A stretch of DNA of 64,000 bases from Pseudomonas mucoides (GTDB taxonomy: Bacteria > Pseudomonadota > Gammaproteobacteria > Pseudomonadales > Pseudomonadaceae). Positions 15,073 to 24,659 of this stretch are shown here, one piece after another. The translations under genes were made by a program, and so were the position numbers. Every line of letters starts with the position of its first letter. The stretch's first letter is position 1. The stretch lies in assembly GCF_015461845.1 (NCBI RefSeq), contig NZ_JACOPW010000002.1:1-64000 (forward strand), read 5' to 3'. The notes beneath the pieces were generated by a model. The model was not told the origin of the DNA. It saw only the letters and a list, made by a program, of their open reading frames with translations, and searched no databases.

Positions 15073-18000
15073 TTCACCTCCAGCGTACTCAGGCCGTTGC
15101 CCTGGCGATGAACCTGAATCTGCACCGGAATCCGTTCATGCATTTCCTGCACGTGGGAAATCACCGCGACTTTACGACCCTGAGCCTGCAAGCCATCGAG
15201 CGCGTCCATGGCCAGTTGCAGGGATTCCGGATCGAGGCTGCCGAAGCCTTCGTCGATGAACAGTGATTCGATTTTCAGCGTGCTCGAGGCCATCGACGCC
15301 AGGCCCAAGGCCAACGCCAGCGACACCAGGAACGTCTCGCCGCCGGACAACGAATGCACCGAGCGCAGTTCATCGCCCATCTCGGTGTCCATCACCAACA
15401 ATCCGAGCATGCTGCCGCCGCGTTTCAACCGATAACGGCGCACCAGTTGGCGCAGTTGCACGTTGGCGTGATGCACCAGCAGGTCGAGGTTGTAGGCCTG
15501 GGCGATCTTGCGGAAGGTGTCGCCGGTGGCCGAGCCGATCAGGGCACTCAAACGCGCCCAGCGCTGATACTCGGTGTAGGCATCGGCAATCTGCTGTGCC
15601 AGCGCCTGATTGGCGTTTTGCCGACGCTGATCTTCGGCCTGTTCGGCGCGCAGCTCGGCGCAGCGGTGTTCGCTGGCGGCAAACAGGTTTTGCAGTTCGG
15701 CAAGCGCGCTAGCCAGTTGTTCGGCGTCGAGGTTGCCGTTGTGCTGCGCTTGATGGTTGAGCAGGCGCTTGTCGCGCTCCTGCAACAAAACCTTGGCCTG
15801 TTCGATGGCTTTTTCGCTGTGCTGCAATTGCTGGCGCAGTTCGCTGACCTGTTGGTCGTCGACGCTCAGCAACGCTTCCAGACCACCGTCATCCAGCTCC
15901 GGATGCAGCGCGCGCCAATCAGCAATCTTGCTGTTCAACTCGCGGTCTTCGGCTTCCAGTGCCAACGAGCGTTCCTGCAGGGCCTTGAGTTCGGCTGCCA
16001 ATTGCACCAGGCGCGTGCGCACGGTTTGCAGTTCCTGATTGGCGGTCGATTCTGCGGTGCGTGCCTGTTCGACCGCTTGATCGAGTTGCTGCTGCCATTG
16101 CTCGGCACTGGCGTGTGCGCCCAACAATTGCGTCAGGGTCTGCTGACAGGCTTGCTGTTGCTCGGCGAGGGTATCGAACTGCTGCTTGGCAACTTCCAGT
16201 TGCTGAAGGCGCGTCTGCTGGCGGTCCTGTTCTTTCTCCAGCGTCTGCTGGCGTTGCAGCTGTTCGCTGAGTTCATCGCGTTGCTGGTCGAGTTGCTCCA
16301 GGCGCTGAGCAATCTGCCGGTCGAGTTGCATGAACGTCGCGGCGGGTTCGTTGCGCAAAGCCTCCAGCGTCTCGCTCGGGAGCAAGGTGCTGAACGCCGT
16401 CAGTTCTTCATCCAGACGCTGGCGATCGCTGCTCAACTCGCGTTGCTGAGTGCTCAAGTGCTGCGCTGCTTGCTGGCTTGCGGTTTCGGCGCTGCGCAGT
16501 TGATGCTGAAGGCGTGCGGCGTCCTGTTGCAAGGTGAGCAGGGCGGTTTGCCGCTGTTCGTCCTGGGTGATGCTCTGGTTCAACTGATGGTTTTGCTGTG
16601 TCAGCCAGGCATCGCGTTTGTTCATGTCCTGCGCCAGCAATTGTGCCGACAAGGGATGCGCGTCGAGGCTTGGCGTCAGGGCTTGTTGCTGGGTGGCGAG
16701 CTGCTCTTGCTGCTGTAACAGCTCTTTTTGCTGAGCGATCAAGCCACCGACTTCGCCGCGCAAGTCAGTGAGCTTTTCCTTCAGTTGGTCGACGACTTTC
16801 TGCGCGTTGGCCTGCTCGTTTTCATCATGACGACCGAGGCTTTGCAGCAGCGCTTCCGGCTGATGATAGGGATGGTCGGGGCTGCCACAAACCGGGCACG
16901 GTTGATCGTCCTGCAACTGCTCACGCAATTCTTCGACGCTGGCGCTACGGGCCAGACGCTGACGCTCCAGCAGTTCGCGGGTGACGGTCAGGGTCTGTTC
17001 GGCGACCGTCAGTTCGTTCCTGGTTTTTACCCCGTCCTGGGTCAGCCGATCCCGTTCTTGCTGAGCGGTCGACTGGCGTTGTTGAAGCTCCGCGCCACGG
17101 CTGTCCAGTTCCCGCTGCTGGGTCCACAGTCGTGTCAGCTCTTCGAAGGCTCGCAGTTGCTTGCGGTTGTCCTGCAACAGATTGCCGAGTAACTGGATCT
17201 GTTCAGCCACGGCCTCGGGCTCGGCGCCTGCCTCTTTGTAGAGCACTTCCAGCTGCTGCTTTTGCACGGCGAATGCTTGTGCTGCGCGTGTGGCGCTGTG
17301 CTCAAGGTCGGCCATTTCGGCCTGGCCCTTGTTCAGCCGATTGCCGATCAACATCAGCTGTTGCAGGCGATCGCGATAGGCATTCCACGCCTCGCTGAGC
17401 GGCGCCAGAGCGGCGCTTTGTTCAAGCTCGCCGGCGATGCGTTGCAGGCGTTCGGCGACGAGTTTCTGTTGGTCCAGCAAACCTTGAATCGTGTTCTGAC
17501 CCTGAGTGCAGGCCAACTCGGCTTGCTGCTTGAGATCGGCGCTGAGGCTCGTGTCCTTGACCAGACGGGCGAGGGTGCTTTGCGCTTCAAAGGCCTGGCG
17601 CAGCAACGGCGCACTGTGGGTGTGCTGATGTTGCGCTTCGGTCAGTGCGGTGTGGGCGCTGCTCAGGCTCTGCTCGAGTTGCGTCTGGCGCTGCGTCAGT
17701 TCCTGTTGCTGTTGCGTGTGGTGCTGAATTTGTTCGGCCAACGGAGTGAGCTGGGCGGTGAGTTCGGTTTTGCGAGCGAATTGATGCCGTTGCGGGGCCA
17801 ATTGCTCCAGGCGCGTCAGTTTCAGGCGTTCGCCGACCTGGCTTTCCCAATGCTGCTGCGCGCCGGTCAATTGCTCCGTGGCGCTCAGTTGTTCGTCCTG
17901 CAACTGGCGCAGGTCTTTGAGCCAGGTGTGTTGCAGCTCAAGCTGCTTGAGCTGCGCCTGCTGTGTCTTCAGTTGTTGCTGCGCTTCATTGAAGCGTTCA

Positions 18001-18710
18001 TCCAGTTCGGCGCGGGCTTCGGGCGCCAGCGGCGTCACGCCGGTGGCCTGGTCTTGCAACAGCTTGTGCGCTTCACGCGCTTCTTTGGTCTTGTCGAACG
18101 CACGGCGACCGAGCCGGGTGTACAGCGCGGTGTCGGTGAGCTTTTCCAGCAGTTCGCTGCGTTCGTTGTCGTTGGCCTTGAGGAAGGCACTGAACTCGCT
18201 CTGGGCGAGCAACACGGCGCGGGTGAACTGCTCGAAATTGAGGCCCAATACGGATTCGAGCTGAGTTTTGAACTCGACTTTCTGGCTCGCCAGCAGTTGA
18301 TCCTGATCGATGTCGCGCAAGCTCTGGCGACTGGCTTGCAACTTGCCGCCAGCCTTTTCCCGGGCGCGATTGGCTTCCCAGCGCGCGCGGTAGCGGCGAC
18401 CGTCGATGCCGACGAAATCCACTTCGGCATAGCCTTCGCCGGTGCCGCGACGCAGCAGCGTGCGAGGGTCGCCGGTGCTGATTTCGCCATCGGCGTCCGG
18501 CGCTTTTGCGGACACCTGGGCATTGCTCAGACGCGGCACAGCGCCAAACAGGGCCAGGCACAAAGCATCGAGCAAGGTGCTTTTACCGGCACCGGTCGGC
18601 CCTGTAATCGCGAACAAACCGGCGCTGGCCAAGGGTTCGGCGGTGAAGTCGATCTCAAACGGACCGGCCAGGGAGGCGAGGTTCTTCAGGCGGATCGCGA
18701 GGATCTTCAT
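15069..18710 (-). CDS. sbcC: Exonuclease subunit SbcC (Rad50-like ATPase)
   Basis: The 1,213-residue SMC-like ATPase partners SbcD to open DNA hairpins and palindromes and to trim blocked ends. Walker A is GPTGAGKST (37-45). Long Gln/Leu-rich coiled coils run from about 180 to 1,050, interrupted by the zinc hook CPVC (Cys605, Cys608). The ABC signature LSGGETFLVSLALALGLA and Walker B FIDEGFG (Asp1153, Glu1154) are near the end. Length is above that of the E. coli enzyme (about 1,050) through longer coils. It overlaps sbcD by 4 bp and the GST start by 4 bp. Confidence 0.97.
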   Translation of the reverse strand: MKILAIRLKNLASLAGPFEIDFTAEPLASAGLFAITGPTGAGKSTLLDALCLALFGAVPRLSNAQVSAKAPDADGEISTGDPRTLLRRGTGEGYAEVDFVGIDGRRYRARWEANRAREKAGGKLQASRQSLRDIDQDQLLASQKVEFKTQLESVLGLNFEQFTRAVLLAQSEFSAFLKANDNERSELLEKLTDTALYTRLGRRAFDKTKEAREAHKLLQDQATGVTPLAPEARAELDERFNEAQQQLKTQQAQLKQLELQHTWLKDLRQLQDEQLSATEQLTGAQQHWESQVGERLKLTRLEQLAPQRHQFARKTELTAQLTPLAEQIQHHTQQQQELTQRQTQLEQSLSSAHTALTEAQHQHTHSAPLLRQAFEAQSTLARLVKDTSLSADLKQQAELACTQGQNTIQGLLDQQKLVAERLQRIAGELEQSAALAPLSEAWNAYRDRLQQLMLIGNRLNKGQAEMADLEHSATRAAQAFAVQKQQLEVLYKEAGAEPEAVAEQIQLLGNLLQDNRKQLRAFEELTRLWTQQRELDSRGAELQQRQSTAQQERDRLTQDGVKTRNELTVAEQTLTVTRELLERQRLARSASVEELREQLQDDQPCPVCGSPDHPYHQPEALLQSLGRHDENEQANAQKVVDQLKEKLTDLRGEVGGLIAQQKELLQQQEQLATQQQALTPSLDAHPLSAQLLAQDMNKRDAWLTQQNHQLNQSITQDEQRQTALLTLQQDAARLQHQLRSAETASQQAAQHLSTQQRELSSDRQRLDEELTAFSTLLPSETLEALRNEPAATFMQLDRQIAQRLEQLDQQRDELSEQLQRQQTLEKEQDRQQTRLQQLEVAKQQFDTLAEQQQACQQTLTQLLGAHASAEQWQQQLDQAVEQARTAESTANQELQTVRTRLVQLAAELKALQERSLALEAEDRELNSKIADWRALHPELDDGGLEALLSVDDQQVSELRQQLQHSEKAIEQAKVLLQERDKRLLNHQAQHNGNLDAEQLASALAELQNLFAASEHRCAELRAEQAEDQRRQNANQALAQQIADAYTEYQRWARLSALIGSATGDTFRKIAQAYNLDLLVHHANVQLRQLVRRYRLKRGGSMLGLLVMDTEMGDELRSVHSLSGGETFLVSLALALGLASMASSTLKIESLFIDEGFGSLDPESLQLAMDALDGLQAQGRKVAVISHVQEMHERIPVQIQVHRQGNGLSTLEVK

Positions 18711-19951
18711 GGTTGTTCGCGCTCCATCTGCACGTCTTGCAGCAACTCGGCAAAATCCTTCAGCGTTTGCTCATCGACCTCACTGCCGTAGCTGTCCTGC
18801 CAGGCGCGACTGAACAATTCCTGAGGTGTGAGTTGGTCCAGTTCCACCAGCGTGGTGCCGTCGTCGACGCCATCGCGGCTGCCATTGCCGGCGTATTCGG
18901 CGGCGATGCGCACCAGACGCACGGCTTTGCCTTGCAGGGCGGTTTCAACCTGATGACGCAGGTCGGGTTGTGGTTCGTCGAGTCGCACCCGGACTTCCAG
19001 CCACGGTTGGCGCTGGGTGTCGGCCAGCAAATCGATGTTGGGCAGGTCCGCCAGTTGCAGGAGGATCTCTGCCAGCGGCACCGGGCCGATGCGTTGCAGG
19101 TTCACTGCCCGTGGTATCAGTTTGGGTTCGACGCTGACCAGGGTTTCGCCGTCGAGGGTGACGTCGAGAATCTGATGCTGATAACCGATCTCGGAGAACG
19201 ACAGCGGAATCGGCGAGCCGCTATAGCGGATGCGCTCTTCGCCGTTGACCTTCTGCGGCTTGTGCAAATGACCAAGGGCGACGTAGCTGATGCTGGGGCC
19301 GAACAGGCTGGCGGGCAAGGCCTCGGCGTTACCGATGATCAGGCTGCGCTCGGAATCTTCAGACACCGAACCGCCGGCCATGTGCGCGTGGCTGATGGCG
19401 ATCAATGCCTGGCCAGGTGTGCGCTTGGCGTTGGCCGCTTCGATCAGCCATTCGTGAACCTGGCCAATCCCGCGCAGATAATTGTCGCCCAGCTGCGCGC
19501 CGGTGACTTCGGCAGGGCGCAGGAACGGCAGCGCCAGGCACCAGGCGGCAACCTCACCGCGCGCATCCGGTAACGGTAGCAACAGGCGTTCAGCATCCAG
19601 TTGACCGTCATCCAGCCACAACACGCGGCCGAGCGCATGGGTGCGCAGACGTCGCATCAAGGGCGCGGGCAGTTCGATTCGTGAGCCGGAATCGTGGTTG
19701 CCGGCGATCATTACGATGGTCAGCAACGGCTGCTGCTCGTGGGCGCTGACGATGAAATCGTAGAGGCGTTCCTGGGCTTTGACCGGCGGGTTGACCGTGT
19801 CGAAGATGTCGCCGGCGATCAGCAGCACATCGGGCTGGTCCAGCTTCAGCTGGCGCAACAGCCACTCGAGAAAACAGGCGTGCTCGAAATCGCGTTCCTG
19901 GCCGTGCAGATTCTGCCCAAGGTGCCAGTCGGAGGTGTGGAACAGACGCAA
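18707..19951 (-). CDS. sbcD: Exonuclease subunit SbcD (Mre11-like nuclease)
   Basis: The 414-residue nuclease carries the metallophosphoesterase motifs: DWH with Asp8 and His10, GDIFD (Asp48), GNHD (Asn85, His86), a later SHAHMAGG and GHLHKPQ. With SbcC it cuts hairpin and blocked DNA ends in the cytosol. The family start MRLFHTSDWH falls on a TTG codon at 19951 with GGAG eight bases upstream. No ATG gives the conserved N-terminus, so a TTG start is the best choice. The weak start may keep SbcD low. Confidence 0.96.
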   Translation of the reverse strand: MRLFHTSDWHLGQNLHGQERDFEHACFLEWLLRQLKLDQPDVLLIAGDIFDTVNPPVKAQERLYDFIVSAHEQQPLLTIVMIAGNHDSGSRIELPAPLMRRLRTHALGRVLWLDDGQLDAERLLLPLPDARGEVAAWCLALPFLRPAEVTGAQLGDNYLRGIGQVHEWLIEAANAKRTPGQALIAISHAHMAGGSVSEDSERSLIIGNAEALPASLFGPSISYVALGHLHKPQKVNGEERIRYSGSPIPLSFSEIGYQHQILDVTLDGETLVSVEPKLIPRAVNLQRIGPVPLAEILLQLADLPNIDLLADTQRQPWLEVRVRLDEPQPDLRHQVETALQGKAVRLVRIAAEYAGNGSRDGVDDGTTLVELDQLTPQELFSRAWQDSYGSEVDEQTLKDFAELLQDVQMEREQP

Positions 19952-20061
19952 GGCGGACTCCGTTGCAAATAAGGTGATGGCCGCGTGGGGAATGAAGGCG
20001 GCTAAAGGGGAGGGAGTTTACTGGCAAACACCCCCGATGTGGCCAGCGACACCAAAACCCT

Positions 20062-20197
20062 GTAGCAGCTGGCGAAGCCTGCGTCCGGCTGCGCAGCAGT
20101 CGTAAAATCGGCACAGGCGGTATTTCAGATAGACCGCGTCAGCAGGATTTACGACTGCCTCGCAGCCGGACGCAGCCTCGCGCTGCTCGTCAGCTGC
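20062..20197. repeat. Paired inverted REP-like element, second family
   Basis: A left unit (20062-20109, GTAGCAGCTGGCGAAGCC...) and a right unit (20146-20197) are reverse complements around GTCCGGCTGCG. A small inner hairpin GCGGTA...TACCGC-like lies at about 20117-20137. It lies between the BatD gene end and the sbcD start region. Its core differs from the GCGAGCAGGCTC family. Confidence 0.8.
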
Positions 20198-20206
20198 TTC
20201 AGAGGG

Positions 20207-21847
20207 TTATTTGGGGTAAAGGGGAGGCAGGCCGCTATCACCCACCGGGTCCTGGATCCGTTCGGCAATCGGGATGGCCTTGATCGCGCGCCACAGTTCT
20301 TCGCCTTGCCAGTGCTGGCCGGTTTCGCTGTAGAGCGCACCGTTCAAGCCGTCCAGCGCATCGGACAAGGGCACGAAGCGGGCGGCCATGTCGGCCAGGG
20401 TTTCCGGTTGTTGCCGCGCCCAGGCGTCGAGCGCCTGGCGGGTGGCGTGTGGATCGTTCGCCAGGCAGGCGCGCTTGAGGTCATCCAGTACGGTGCGCGG
20501 GCTTGGGCCGGTCTGCGTGGCACGCAGGATCGCCGGTTGCCAGCGCGCTCGCCACCAGAGGCCGAAGCCGAGCAGGGTGGTGCAGGCCAGGATCAGCGTG
20601 CTGAGTTTCCAGCGCCACAGGGTTTCGCTGTCCGCGGCGGAACCGACCTGAGGCATCCCGGTTGGTGTATCGACCTGCATGCTCGGATTATTCGCGACCT
20701 GCAGGGTGCGCGCCGGCAGGCTGCTGCGTTCCAGATGATCTTCGAAGGTGTTCCACCAGACCACGTCCACCGCCGGCAACTCGATGGCACCGCTGCGCGC
20801 AGGCACCAGGGCCTCACGGTCTTCACGACTGCCGATCAGGCCGCGTTCGCTGTTCTGGTTGCCCAGTACCGGTTGATCCGGGTAGCGCCGCAAGCCGTTG
20901 ACGTCGGTGGCCGGCAGCGGTGGCAGTTGCGAACTGGCCAGGCCTTCAACCTTGAGGATCAGGCTGCGGGTCAGCGAGTCGCCGACCTGCGCGTGGTCCG
21001 GTTCCGGATTCCAGCTTTCGCTCAGGGTTACGCTGCGGGCCGGCAACCAGGGCAGATCGGCAGGGTAGGTGATCGGTTTGGCCTTGACCGTCAGCAACAT
21101 TTGCGTGGAGCTGACGCGCATCAGCTTGCCGGATTTCGGCACTTGGGCGGCGGCGTCCTGCGCCGGCTGGGTGTCGACCAGTGTGGCGCTGAAGATCTGC
21201 GCCGGAATCGCCAATTCGCCACTGTGTTGCGGATAAATCGCGTAGCGCATTTCGATCACGCCATGGCGCAGACCGTTGATGACTTTCTCGTAGGTACGCG
21301 ACTCGCCCAGCGGTTCGATGCGCGCATCGGGCACCTGCAACGGGGTCAGGCTGCTGTCGTCGTACAGCGACACCGAATGGTAGATGCGCAAAGTCAGGAT
21401 CGCCTGGGCCTGCACGTACACACTGCTCTGGTCGAGGCTGGCGTCGATGAACACCGGGGCGAGTTTGGTCGCGGTGTTCTGGTCTTCGCTCTCGACCACT
21501 TGCAGCGTGATCGACTGGCTCTGCGCCTCGCCCAGTTGCAACGGCGGAATGGTCACGCTGCCGTTTTCCTTGGGCAGCAAGGTAATGATCCAGCGCGTGG
21601 TCGCGCGGTTGTCGCCACTGAGGGTGTTCAACTGGTTGACCTGTCGGGTGCCGCGCACTTCGAACAGCGGCTCCAGCGGGTTCAGGTCCGGCTTGCCGAA
21701 CTGGGTGACGTCGCTGGATTCAAGGGTCAGCTCGACCGTCTCGCCGGAGTTCAGGCGACTGCGATCAACGCTGGCAACCAGCCCCTCTGCCTGTGCCTGA
21801 ACGGCACAGCACAGCAGGGCGAGCATGAAGAGGGTGAAGCGGGTCAT
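20207..21847 (-). CDS. BatD-family protein
   Basis: The 546-residue envelope protein has a signal peptide (MTRFTLFMLALLCCAVQAQA), a long periplasmic part built of beta-sandwich repeats (for example SGETVELTLESSDVTQFGKPDL and QAQAILTLRIYHSVSLYDDSSL), one C-terminal helix (about 425-445) and a short cytosolic tail. This is the BatD layout from Bacteroides and Leptospira aerotolerance operons. It is the last gene of the six-gene unit and overlaps the VWA-TPR gene by 4 bp. Bat proteins are thought to form an envelope complex that helps survival of oxidative or envelope stress; the precise activity is not known. Confidence 0.88.
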   Translation of the reverse strand: MTRFTLFMLALLCCAVQAQAEGLVASVDRSRLNSGETVELTLESSDVTQFGKPDLNPLEPLFEVRGTRQVNQLNTLSGDNRATTRWIITLLPKENGSVTIPPLQLGEAQSQSITLQVVESEDQNTATKLAPVFIDASLDQSSVYVQAQAILTLRIYHSVSLYDDSSLTPLQVPDARIEPLGESRTYEKVINGLRHGVIEMRYAIYPQHSGELAIPAQIFSATLVDTQPAQDAAAQVPKSGKLMRVSSTQMLLTVKAKPITYPADLPWLPARSVTLSESWNPEPDHAQVGDSLTRSLILKVEGLASSQLPPLPATDVNGLRRYPDQPVLGNQNSERGLIGSREDREALVPARSGAIELPAVDVVWWNTFEDHLERSSLPARTLQVANNPSMQVDTPTGMPQVGSAADSETLWRWKLSTLILACTTLLGFGLWWRARWQPAILRATQTGPSPRTVLDDLKRACLANDPHATRQALDAWARQQPETLADMAARFVPLSDALDGLNGALYSETGQHWQGEELWRAIKAIPIAERIQDPVGDSGLPPLYPK

Positions 21848-23583
21848 CGAGTTTTTCCCTGATCCTGATGTTGTTGCTGTTCGTACCAGAATTTGCGCCG
21901 GAGCAGTTCACCCGGATCATCCGGGATCTTGCGCAACCATTGCTCCAGTGCTTGAAGCTGTTCGCCTTCGATCGTGTCGCTGGTCGGGCGCGGTGGCGGC
22001 CGGGTGCTTTGCTCGTCGCCCAACTCGCTGCCCGGCACTTCATTGGCGCCCGGTTTCGGTGGCGAGGTGGCCTGTTGTTCGGCGTCCGGTGTGGTCTGTT
22101 GGACGCCGGTCTGCGGTTCACCTTCGCTCGTCGGTTGCGTGGCCGCGCCGGGCTGCGATTCTTGCGCGGCGGACGGCGCCTTGTTGTCGTCAGGCGTTTG
22201 GGGCTCTACCGGCGGCGGGGTGTTTTTCTGTTTGAGCAGACTCTCCACCAACGCTTTGTTGGTCAGGGCCGGGCGCAGATCCGGTTGCAATTCCAGCGCC
22301 TGTTCGTACGCATCCAGCGCAGCTTCCAGCTCACCGCTTTTGGCCAGGGCATTGCCTCGATTGTAGTGGGCGTGGGCGTCACTGCCTTGGGCAAACCGCT
22401 GGGCGGCGCCACTGTAGTCGCCGGCTTCATACAGCGCCACGCCTTGCCATTGCGGGTCCTGGAAATACTGCGCAGCCCTGGCCGGATGGTCTTGCCTGAG
22501 CAAGTGCAGGCCCCGTTGATCGGGGCGCAGCCACAAGTCTTCGAAGTCGAAGGCATAACTCGGTTGTGGCAGCGCCAACAGCAACGGCAGGCAGAACAGC
22601 CAGCCGCGCCGCCCGGCACACGCCGCCAGCAGCAACAGCGGCAGCAACAGCCAGTAACCCTGGTCGGCCCAGGTATCGAGACGCAACAGTTGTCCGTCAT
22701 CGCGTAGCATGCGCGGGCCATCCAGCAGGCCCAGCGCACGCAGGTCGGCCTCGTCCAGTTGCGCCTGGCGATAGCGTCCGCCGAGATCATGGGCAAAAGC
22801 TTTAAGGCTTGAGTTGTCCAGGCGCGGCACCAGAATGGCGCCCTCGCTGTCCTTGAGGAAGCTGCCATCCTCCTGAGCCACCGGCGCCCCCTCGGCGGTG
22901 CCGATGCCCAGCATCAGGAATTCGGTTGAGTGACCGTCCAGAGCCTTATGGATGCCTTCGCGTTCCTGTTCGGTCAGGGTTGAACCGATCAGCAGGATCC
23001 GGCCATCGCCCAGGGCGCCCTGGCTCAGCAACGCAAGGGCCTTGCTCACCGCGAGGTCTGCGCGATGGCCGGCCTCTGGCATCAGCGACGGTTTCAGCGC
23101 ATCCAGCAGGTTGCGGCTGGTCGACAGGTCATCCGACAGCGGCACCAACGTGTGAGCGCTGCCGGCGTAGACGACGATGGCCGTCTGGGCGTCGCTGCGC
23201 ACCTCAAGCAGATCAAGGAGCTTGCGCCGCGCCTGCTCCAACCGGTTCGGTGTCACGTCGGTGGCGAGCATTTCCGGGGTCAGTTCAAGCACCACCACCA
23301 GCGGGTCGGCGGGCTTCTGACTGTTTTGTTCGACCCGTTGCCAACTCGGGCCGAGCAGCGCCAGCACGGTCAACACCCAGGCCAGGCCAAGCACGACCCA
23401 CGGCAGTTTGCTGTCGCGTCCGTTGCCGCCGCTGAGCAGTGCGGCGTGAAAGGCCGGCGGCAGAATCATCTGCCAGCGCCCGGCACGCTTTTGCCGGTGC
23501 CAGAGTTGCCACAGCAGCCAGCCGAGTACCGGCAACAGCAAGAGCCACCACGGACGGAACCAGAACGGCCAGAGCGCGCTCAT
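21844..23583 (-). CDS. VWA-TPR fusion protein (BatB/BatC-like) with degenerate MIDAS
   Basis: The 579-residue inner-membrane protein has two N-terminal helices (about 10-28 and 60-80), a VWA domain (about 92-290), further helices (about 307-340) and TPR repeats (about 380-450; HYNRGNALAKSGELEAALDAYEQAL). The tail, rich in Pro, Gln and Thr, ends in a basic patch. It combines BatB and BatC, which are separate elsewhere. The metal-site motif DxSxS expected after the first strand reads ELTPE (Glu100, Thr102, Glu104), so metal-dependent ligand binding by this VWA is doubtful. It overlaps both neighbours by 4 bp. Confidence 0.88.
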   Translation of the reverse strand: MSALWPFWFRPWWLLLLPVLGWLLWQLWHRQKRAGRWQMILPPAFHAALLSGGNGRDSKLPWVVLGLAWVLTVLALLGPSWQRVEQNSQKPADPLVVVLELTPEMLATDVTPNRLEQARRKLLDLLEVRSDAQTAIVVYAGSAHTLVPLSDDLSTSRNLLDALKPSLMPEAGHRADLAVSKALALLSQGALGDGRILLIGSTLTEQEREGIHKALDGHSTEFLMLGIGTAEGAPVAQEDGSFLKDSEGAILVPRLDNSSLKAFAHDLGGRYRQAQLDEADLRALGLLDGPRMLRDDGQLLRLDTWADQGYWLLLPLLLLAACAGRRGWLFCLPLLLALPQPSYAFDFEDLWLRPDQRGLHLLRQDHPARAAQYFQDPQWQGVALYEAGDYSGAAQRFAQGSDAHAHYNRGNALAKSGELEAALDAYEQALELQPDLRPALTNKALVESLLKQKNTPPPVEPQTPDDNKAPSAAQESQPGAATQPTSEGEPQTGVQQTTPDAEQQATSPPKPGANEVPGSELGDEQSTRPPPRPTSDTIEGEQLQALEQWLRKIPDDPGELLRRKFWYEQQQHQDQGKTR

Positions 23584-24659
23584 CGGCGTCTCCGCAGGCG
23601 CAGGCGTTTGAGGCGCTGGCGCCAGTCAGGCAGGGGCGATTGCAAGAACAGATCCTTGGTGAACAGGCGTTGCAACGGGTTGTGTGGCCAGCGCTCGCGC
23701 ACCACTAACAGCATGCTCAGCAGCAGCGCCATGGCCAGCGGCCAGTGATACAACGCCTGCGCCGGGCGGGCCTGGGTCGGTTGTTGCGTTACGGGCTCGA
23801 GTTGGTCGAGGGTGTCCTTGATGATCTGCAGTTCGTTGCCGTCATGGGCGCGGAAGTACTGACCGCCAGTGGCTTCGGCGATGGCTTTCAGGGCCGGCTC
23901 ATCGAGGTCCAGGCTCGGGTTCACGCCCAAAAAGCCCAGCGTGCCGCTTTCTTCCGGGTTGGCGCCAATGCCGATGGGGTAGATTTTTACCCCTTCGCTG
24001 GCCGCCAGTCGCGCGGCGGTCAATGGGTCGATTTCACCGCCGTTGTTGGCACCGTCCGTCACTAGAATCAACACACGGCTCTGTGCCGGGCGCAGGCGCA
24101 GGCGTTTAAGGGCCAGGCCGATGGCATCGCCGATGGCGGTGTTCTTGCCGGCGATGCCGATCCGCGCTTCGTCGAGCCACACGCGCACGGTGTGTCGGTC
24201 AAAGGTCAGCGGCGCTTGCAGATAGGCCTGGCTGCCGAACAGGATCAGGCCGACCCGATCGCCATCGCGGCTTTCGAGGAAATCACCGAGCAAATGCTGC
24301 ACCAGGCTCAAGCGGCTGACGTCCTCGTCCTGCCACTGCATGTCGGGGAAATCCATCGAGCCGGACACGTCCACCGCCACCAGCAAGTCGCGGCCACTGG
24401 CGGCAATCGGCAGCGGCTCACCCAGCCATTGCGGACGTGCGGCGGCGATCAGCAGCAACAGCCACAGCAGCATGAACGGTGCCTGCTGACGCCAGGCCGG
24501 CAGGTTCGCCCGGGCGCGGCGGCGGGCCAGGCCTTCGAGGTCATTGAGGAAGCTGACTTTGAGGGCCGGCTCGCCGCTGTCGGCCACTGGCAGCAAGACG
24601 CGCATCAGCCACGGCAAGGGCAGCAAGGCAAAGATCCACGGCCAGGCGAACTCAAACAT
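23580..24659 (-). CDS. VWA-domain protein (BatA-like)
   Basis: The 359-residue inner-membrane protein has N-terminal helices (about 5-25 and 60-75), an intact VWA domain (about 90-285) and a C-terminal helix (about 310-330). The MIDAS motif DVSGSM (Asp97, Ser99, Ser101) and the later LVTDGANNGG are complete, so it can bind a divalent metal and a partner acidic residue. It probably pairs with the VWA-TPR protein encoded next, whose own metal site is lost. It overlaps the DUF4381 gene by 8 bp. Confidence 0.92.
   Translation of the reverse strand: MFEFAWPWIFALLPLPWLMRVLLPVADSGEPALKVSFLNDLEGLARRRARANLPAWRQQAPFMLLWLLLLIAAARPQWLGEPLPIAASGRDLLVAVDVSGSMDFPDMQWQDEDVSRLSLVQHLLGDFLESRDGDRVGLILFGSQAYLQAPLTFDRHTVRVWLDEARIGIAGKNTAIGDAIGLALKRLRLRPAQSRVLILVTDGANNGGEIDPLTAARLAASEGVKIYPIGIGANPEESGTLGFLGVNPSLDLDEPALKAIAEATGGQYFRAHDGNELQIIKDTLDQLEPVTQQPTQARPAQALYHWPLAMALLLSMLLVVRERWPHNPLQRLFTKDLFLQSPLPDWRQRLKRLRLRRRR

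Noticed and set aside
17262..18791. 509-codon open frame opposite sbcC
   Set aside because: It is the reverse shadow of the Gln/Leu-rich coiled coil of sbcC, giving Leu/Gln-rich noise.
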